Source: AC-69 sp036519575 (GTDB lineage Bacteria; Actinomycetota; UBA4738; HRBIN12). From it: DNA of 19,380 bases. The notes beneath the pieces were generated by a model. That model was not told the DNA's origin and searched no databases. It was given only the letters and a program-made list of their open reading frames with translations. The stretch covers positions 1 to 19,380 of the forward strand of contig DATDKZ010000199.1 of NCBI GenBank assembly GCA_036519575.1, written 5' to 3'. Below, in pieces: positions 13,624 through 19,380 of this stretch; the stretch's first letter is position 1; each line of letters opens with the position of its first letter. The translations under genes and the position numbers were made by a program.

Positions 13624-14670
13624 ATGACCACGCAGGCCAGCACCACTACGCAGCGGCGCACCGACCCCCTCGGCCGAGAGTCCATGTTCCGCCAGGTCGG
13701 ATGCCTGGTCGGCGCAGTCCTCCTGGGGTACATGTCGATGGCCACCCGGCAGGTCTCGTCCGGCAAGACCGGCGGGCTCCTCCAGGCCTCGGCCCTCGCC
13801 GGACTCACCGTTGCCGCCATCATCTTCGTTCCCTGGGACCGGCTCCCCTCCCTCGTCCACCGGGCGCTCCCGTTCGTCTATCTGCTGGTCGCGGTCCTGG
13901 CTCGGGAGGCGACCAGCGGGTCGGACTCGGCCTTCGTCGCCCAGCTCGCGCTTCTTCCCGTGTTGTGGGTCGCGGTCTACGGAACGGTCCTGGAGCTCGG
14001 CGTGACGGTGGCGGGCGCGGCGGCCGTCCTGACCATGCCCCTGCTCTCCCAGGGCACGACCGACCAGGACTGGGTGCGGGCCATCGCCATCGTCTCGATC
14101 GGCGGCTCGATCGGCTTCGTCCTCAACCGGTTCTTCACCCAGCTGCGGAGCCAGACGAGCCGGCTCCGGCTACTGGCCGGGACGGACCCGCTCACCGGAG
14201 CGGCGAACCGTCGGGTGTGGGACGAGGAGCTCTCGCGAGCGTTGACGTGGGCCCAACAGGAAGGGATGCCGGTCACGGTCGCGGTCATCGACCTCGACGA
14301 CTTCAAGGGATACAACGACCGCAATGGGCACCAGGCCGGTGATCTCCTGTTGAAGGATGTCGCGGCGGCCTGGCAGGCCATCCTGCGCGTGAGCGACGTG
14401 CTCGGCCGGATGGGTGGCGACGAGTTCGCCGTTCTCCTGCCGGGGTGCACGCTGGAGATGGGCGCGGCCATCTCCCAGCGCCTGCGAGAGGCCGTGCCCG
14501 CCGCTCGCTGTTCTATCGGCGTCGCCGAGTGGGACCGCCTGAGTGGCTCGGAACAGCTCCTGGCTTGGGCCGACGAGGCGCTCTACGAGGCCAAGGAGCA
14601 GGGACGGGGGCGCGTGGTCGTCCTCCCCGAACCCTTCAGGCATCCCACGGGCTCCGACCCCGTCGCGTAG
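13624..14670 (+). CDS. Membrane diguanylate cyclase (GGDEF)
   Basis: The product is a 348-residue protein predicted to make cyclic di-GMP from GTP. About five or six hydrophobic segments fill residues 22-170, a membrane input domain with no recognised sensor fold and short loops. The GGDEF domain starts near residue 184 (DPLTGAANRRVWDEEL), with VIDLDDFKGYND, the active-site GGDEF at 264-268, and the inhibitory RxxD (RVSD, 255-258) five residues before it. All catalytic features are present and there is no EAL domain. ATG 13624 has AGGGGA (13614-13619) four bases upstream. It stands alone between the mazG terminator and the eno promoter, so it looks like an insertion into an otherwise conserved housekeeping order. 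The upstream GCCGATAA suggests a possible link to a motility- or development-type sigma factor. Confidence 0.93.
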   Translation: MTTQASTTTQRRTDPLGRESMFRQVGCLVGAVLLGYMSMATRQVSSGKTGGLLQASALAGLTVAAIIFVPWDRLPSLVHRALPFVYLLVAVLAREATSGSDSAFVAQLALLPVLWVAVYGTVLELGVTVAGAAAVLTMPLLSQGTTDQDWVRAIAIVSIGGSIGFVLNRFFTQLRSQTSRLRLLAGTDPLTGAANRRVWDEELSRALTWAQQEGMPVTVAVIDLDDFKGYNDRNGHQAGDLLLKDVAAAWQAILRVSDVLGRMGGDEFAVLLPGCTLEMGAAISQRLREAVPAARCSIGVAEWDRLSGSEQLLAWADEALYEAKEQGRGRVVVLPEPFRHPTGSDPVA

Positions 14671-14736
14671 CTCGGCGGCCGAACGGCGAGGCCGGACTTC
14701 ACTGCCGAACTGGCCGCCTGGCGGTCACGACGGCTC

Positions 14737-14742
14737 TAGAAT
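14737..14742 (+). promoter_or_regulatory. -10 box of the eno promoter, very short leader
   Basis: TAGAAT lies ten bases before ATG 14753, so transcription should start about four bases before the gene. The sequence between, ATCTTCCCCCCG-like, has no Shine-Dalgarno element. The same TAGAAT hexamer precedes the lipoprotein gene at 11632. No clear -35 box is seen. Confidence 0.55.
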
Positions 14743-14752
14743 CTTCCCCCCG

Positions 14753-16029
<1,277 letters not shown>

Positions 16030-16033
<4 letters not shown>

Positions 16034-16359
16034 CGGTCCGAGCCGTGGGCCCCGATCGTTCCCGGCCTCGACTCACCCCCCGGGCCGGGCTCCTGCTCAT
16101 CGTGTTGACCCTCCTTGCGGTGTTCGCCACGGCACCGGCGCGGGAGTACCTCTCGGAGCGGGGGCACATCTCCGAGCTCCAACGGAAGACAGGCGAACTC
16201 GCGCGGGCCAATGCCACCCTCCGGGCGGATATCGTCCGGCTTCACGACCCGGCCGAGAAGGAGCGCCTGGCCCGCGAGTGCCTGGGGATGGTGGAGGCCG
16301 GCGAGATCGCCTTCGTCATCGGCGCCCGGACGGGGGATACCGAGCCCGCTCCCTGCTGA
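16030..16359 (+). CDS. Septum formation initiator, FtsB/DivIC-like
   Basis: The product is a 109-residue bitopic membrane protein, predicted to join the FtsQ-FtsL-FtsB type complex at the division site. A basic N-terminal segment (residues 1-18, several Arg) is followed by one transmembrane helix (about 19-36, GLLLIVLTLLAVFATAP). A coiled coil follows (about 40-75, ISELQRKTGELARANATLRA), then the family's DPAEKERLAREclGMVEAGE motif, in which Gly-Met-Val precedes a short beta-like end. The GTG start at 16030 overlaps the eno stop (GTGA). In many Actinomycetota a DUF501 gene and ppx come next; here they are absent and the next gene is on the other strand. Confidence 0.9.
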
Positions 16360-16374
16360 GCGAGCGATCCTCGC
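16360..16374 (+). terminator. Small hairpin between convergent genes
   Basis: GCGAG (16360-16364) pairs with CTCGC (16370-16374) around the five-base loop CGATC, directly after the ftsB-like stop. It lies in the 45-base gap between two convergent genes and could serve either strand. The stem is short, so the call is weak. Confidence 0.35.
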
Positions 16375-16404
16375 CACGGTCTCCTGTGAGTCTCCTGACC
16401 GACC

Positions 16405-19380
16405 TCAGGCCCCGAACTCCCCCAACCGGCGACGGGCCGCCGCCACGGCAGCGGAATTCCCCTTCGCCTCAAAAAGGCTGAGCGCCTGCTCGACCGCGAA
16501 TACGGCGCCGTCACGATCTCCCGCCTCGGACAGGACCCGGCCGAGGTCGAGCAGTGCGTCGCCCCGCATGTTCAGGTCGTCGGTCTCCTCAGCGCGCCCG
16601 ACTGCGTCGCGCGCGACGCGTTCCGCCTCCTCGTGCCGGCCCTGCGTGGCGAGGATGCGTGCCCGGGCGCTCTGACCAAGCACGTATGTGCTCATGTCGT
16701 CCTCGGCCCCGGCGAGCTCGCTCGCGGATATCATCTCCTCCGCTTCGTCGAGGCGTCCCTGTTCGATGAGCGCGTGGGCGAGCGCCGCCGCGACCGTGGA
16801 CTGGCCGCCCTGTTCCCCCATCTCGGCGAGCGCGACGAGGCTGGGCCGGAGCTCCCGCTCCGCAGCGGCCGCGTCGCCCGCGAGCATCTCGATCCCACCG
16901 GCGCTCTCGGCGACGTACGTCGATCGAAGCCGCAGCCCCAGGTCCTCGTAGATGACGCGCGACCGCCGGACGAGGTCACGCGCCTCGCCGAACCGGTCCT
17001 GCATCGCTCGGACCCACGCAAGCGCCGTGAGGGCCGGCGCCTCGTATCCGGACCCAACGCTCATACTGAGTAGCTCGTCGCATCGACGTTCGATCTCTTC
17101 GACGGGGGCGGGCCCGTAGACCCCCGAGCCTATGTACTTGCCGAGAGCATCGGCCTCCTCGCGCTTCGCGCCGGCGCGCCGCGCGTGCTCGATCGCGTGA
17201 GCGAGCGCCTCGTCGGCGGCGGCGTAGCGCGCGTGGTTCCAGTGCAGGTTCCCCATCAGACGCCATGCCCGAGCCAGGCCCAGGTCGTTCCCAAGGGCGT
17301 CGAGGGTGGCGATCAGCCGCTCCGCCTCGGCGACCACGTCGACGGTCTGCCGCTTGGGATCGGTCATCTCGAGAAGGAACAGCCGCAGGATCGCGGCGTT
17401 CGCCGCCGTAACCGCGTCGTCGGCCTCGGTCGCGACCGCCTCTGCCTCCTGCAACGCGGCCTGGGCGGCACCCAGGTCCCCGGCTTCCGCAAGCACCTCG
17501 CCGAGAGCGAGGAGCGCCGGCCGGCGCTCGGGATGCTCGGATGGAAGCAGCTGGGTGGCCCTTCCCAACAGGTCGGCCGCCGCCGGGATGTCGCGACGCT
17601 CGAAGGCACGGATGCCGGCGGGCGCAAGTCGCAGTCCCGCGCGGGTCGCCAGGGCGCGTTCACGCTCCGCGACCGGAGCGAGCTCGGACCGGTAGCGGAA
17701 AGCCTGCTCGTAGTGATGGCCGATGACCTCCTCCAGCTCCACGAAGCGATCGCCCGCGATCCCCTCGAGCCAGACCGCGAACGCCTCGTGCACCTCGGCC
17801 CGAGCTTCCTTCGGCGTGCCGCGGTAGGCGGCCTCCTGGATCAGGATGTGATGGAAGCGGAAGGCGTCCTCACCGGCGAGGGTCGAGGGCTCTGGACGGA
17901 TCAAGTCCTTGCGCACGAGCGTCTGGAGCGCGCTTCCCACATGCGCGCGGACCGGCTCGGCCACGAGCGCCTCGACCGCGCCCCACCAGAACACCCTGCC
18001 GGCCACTGCGGCCGATCGGATCACCAGGCGCTCCTCCTTCGAAAGCCGGTCCAGGCGCGCACCGAGCAGCGCGTGGATCGACTCGGGGATGCGAACGTCG
18101 CGGAGATCCGTGGTCGCGACCCAACGGCCCTCCTCTCGCCGGAGGAGGCCATCGTCGTCGAGCATGCGCAACATCTCCTCCAGGAAGAGGGGGTTGCCGC
18201 CTGCCGACTCCGCGATTCGGTCGAACGCCCGCTCGTCCAGATGCGGGCCACCGAGCAGCTCGGACACAAGGCGTTCGCTCTCGCGATCGTCGAGAGGGCC
18301 GAGTGGCAGGACGGAGGCGTTCGCGACACCGCCGCCCCACGTGGGCCGGTTGTCCAGGAGGTCGGAGCGCGCCAGGCACAGGAGCAGCATCGCGACGTCA
18401 CGGCTCCACCCCGCCAGGTACTCGACGAGGTCCAGGAACGTGGGTTCGGCCCACTGCAAGTCGTCGAGGATCACTACGAGCGGGCGATCCCGCCCAACCC
18501 ACTCGAGGAACCGTCGGATCGCCCAGAAGGTCTCCTGCAGCCCGCCGGTTGCATCCGCGACCCCGGTCACGTCGGACACCCGCTCGGCGACGAGGGTGGC
18601 GTCCGAGCAGCCAGCCATGGCCGCGTCGATCTTCGAGCGGGCATCGCTACGCCCGTCGTCGTCGACGACGCCGCTGACCTGCTTGACGAGATCGGCCACC
18701 GGCCCGAAGGTGATGCCATCACCGTACGGGAGGCAACGTGCCCGAAGCACGAGCGCATCAGGCTTCATCGTCGAGACGAACTCCCGTGCCAATCGAGACT
18801 TCCCGATGCCGGCGGGACCGAGGATCGTGACCAAGACGCATGAACGCTCGGCGACCGCGAGATCGAACATGGAGCCCAGCACCTCGAGCTCGCCGTCACG
18901 ACCAACCAGCAGAGGGTCGGGTCGGCTCCCGAGCTCATCCGGCCCCGGTCCGACGGAGTAGAGCTTGTAGGCCACGACCGACCCAGCCTTGCCCTTCAAC
19001 TCGAGCGGCGCGGTCGGCTCGGCGATCACGCGGTCGCGGACCAAGGTGTACGTGGACGGCCCGAGGAGGATCTGTCCACTGGCGGCTACCTGCTCGAGCC
19101 GAGCGGCGACGTTGACCGTGTTGCCCACCACGAGTGCCTGACCAGCGGCGGCATCGCCAACGACGACCTCGCCAGTGTTCACGCCGATCCGCGTCTGCAC
19201 GTGGACGCCGAAACGCGCTTGCAGGTCGACGTTCAACGCATCCAGCTCCTCGCGCATCGCCTGGGCCGCACGCACTGCGCGGAAGGCGTCGTCCTCGTGC
19301 TGGAGGGGCACACCGAACACCGCCATCACCGCGTCGCCGATGTACTTCTCCACCGTCCCGCCGTGGCGCTCGAGCGCAGC
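16405..19380 (-). CDS. Class III nucleotide cyclase fused to an AAA/STAND ATPase and TPR region, N-terminus missing
   Basis: The frame is open to the right edge, so the 5' end is outside the window; 991 residues are visible. Residues 1-140 are the second part of a class III adenylate/guanylate cyclase domain: EKYIGDAVMAVFG with Lys12 and the metal-binding Asp16, and VGNTVNVAARL with Asn90 and Arg94. The residue matching the adenine-selecting Asp of mammalian cyclases is Leu83, so ATP or GTP use is not settled. An ATPase module follows with Walker A GPAGIGKS (188-195) and Walker B VVILDDLQW (ending near 310). From about 580 to the end are helical, Ala-rich TPR-like repeats. This architecture is a known large sensor or regulator type, common in Actinomycetota. 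The first catalytic Asp would lie off the window. The gene is convergent with ftsB. Confidence 0.9.
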   Translation of the reverse strand, partial: AALERHGGTVEKYIGDAVMAVFGVPLQHEDDAFRAVRAAQAMREELDALNVDLQARFGVHVQTRIGVNTGEVVVGDAAAGQALVVGNTVNVAARLEQVAASGQILLGPSTYTLVRDRVIAEPTAPLELKGKAGSVVAYKLYSVGPGPDELGSRPDPLLVGRDGELEVLGSMFDLAVAERSCVLVTILGPAGIGKSRLAREFVSTMKPDALVLRARCLPYGDGITFGPVADLVKQVSGVVDDDGRSDARSKIDAAMAGCSDATLVAERVSDVTGVADATGGLQETFWAIRRFLEWVGRDRPLVVILDDLQWAEPTFLDLVEYLAGWSRDVAMLLLCLARSDLLDNRPTWGGGVANASVLPLGPLDDRESERLVSELLGGPHLDERAFDRIAESAGGNPLFLEEMLRMLDDDGLLRREEGRWVATTDLRDVRIPESIHALLGARLDRLSKEERLVIRSAAVAGRVFWWGAVEALVAEPVRAHVGSALQTLVRKDLIRPEPSTLAGEDAFRFHHILIQEAAYRGTPKEARAEVHEAFAVWLEGIAGDRFVELEEVIGHHYEQAFRYRSELAPVAERERALATRAGLRLAPAGIRAFERRDIPAAADLLGRATQLLPSEHPERRPALLALGEVLAEAGDLGAAQAALQEAEAVATEADDAVTAANAAILRLFLLEMTDPKRQTVDVVAEAERLIATLDALGNDLGLARAWRLMGNLHWNHARYAAADEALAHAIEHARRAGAKREEADALGKYIGSGVYGPAPVEEIERRCDELLSMSVGSGYEAPALTALAWVRAMQDRFGEARDLVRRSRVIYEDLGLRLRSTYVAESAGGIEMLAGDAAAAERELRPSLVALAEMGEQGGQSTVAAALAHALIEQGRLDEAEEMISASELAGAEDDMSTYVLGQSARARILATQGRHEEAERVARDAVGRAEETDDLNMRGDALLDLGRVLSEAGDRDGAVFAVEQALSLFEAKGNSAAVAAARRRLGEFGA

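Noticed and set aside
17185..18843. Plus-strand open frame of about 550 codons opposite the cyclase gene
   Set aside because: The minus strand carries clear cyclase, Walker A/B and TPR-like sequence; the plus-strand product resembles no protein family.

Overview
This window is high-GC bacterial DNA with the gene content and order of an Actinomycetota genome, probably an uncultured lineage outside the well-known streptomycete and mycobacterial groups. The evidence is the block glmU-prs-rplY-pth, then mfd, a PpiC/SurA-type lipoprotein, mazG, eno and an ftsB/divIC-like gene. This is the conserved actinobacterial order, with frequent GTG starts and GTGA stop/start overlaps. The lineage is inferred from synteny and protein flavour only; no database was searched.

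Layout. 1-712: the 3' end of a molybdo-flavoprotein FAD subunit and a complete [2Fe-2S] subunit (CoxM/CoxS or XdhB/XdhC type). 713-1046: a non-coding, less GC-rich gap with several inverted repeats. 1047-4886: UDP-GlcNAc synthesis (glmU), PRPP synthesis (prs), ribosomal protein L25 (rplY/ctc) and peptidyl-tRNA hydrolase (pth). 4887-5358: an apparent intergenic region holding two tandem, related small membrane-peptide genes, a strong hairpin and a candidate 13-codon upstream ORF. 5359-8089: a DUF5317 membrane protein followed after one base by a membrane GGDEF-EAL protein. 8207-13457: mfd, then the coupled pair of a PpiC-type lipoprotein and mazG. 13624-14670: a second membrane GGDEF protein with a possible sigma-28/WhiG-like -10 element upstream. 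14753-16359: the coupled pair eno-ftsB. 16405-19380, minus strand: a large class III nucleotide cyclase/ATPase/TPR protein, convergent with ftsB and cut by the right edge.

The housekeeping genes cover cell-wall precursor supply, nucleotide precursors, translation, transcription-coupled repair, nucleotide-pool cleaning, glycolysis and septation. Into this block are set three second-messenger proteins: two for cyclic di-GMP and one class III cyclase. The points most worth following up are the tandem pair of tiny membrane peptides (5024-5217), the uORF and hairpin before the DUF5317 gene, the TTGAC repeat cluster before glmU, the near-leaderless TAGAAT promoters, and active-site substitutions in GlmU and Pth. 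I found no CRISPR array, insertion sequence, rRNA or convincing tRNA.
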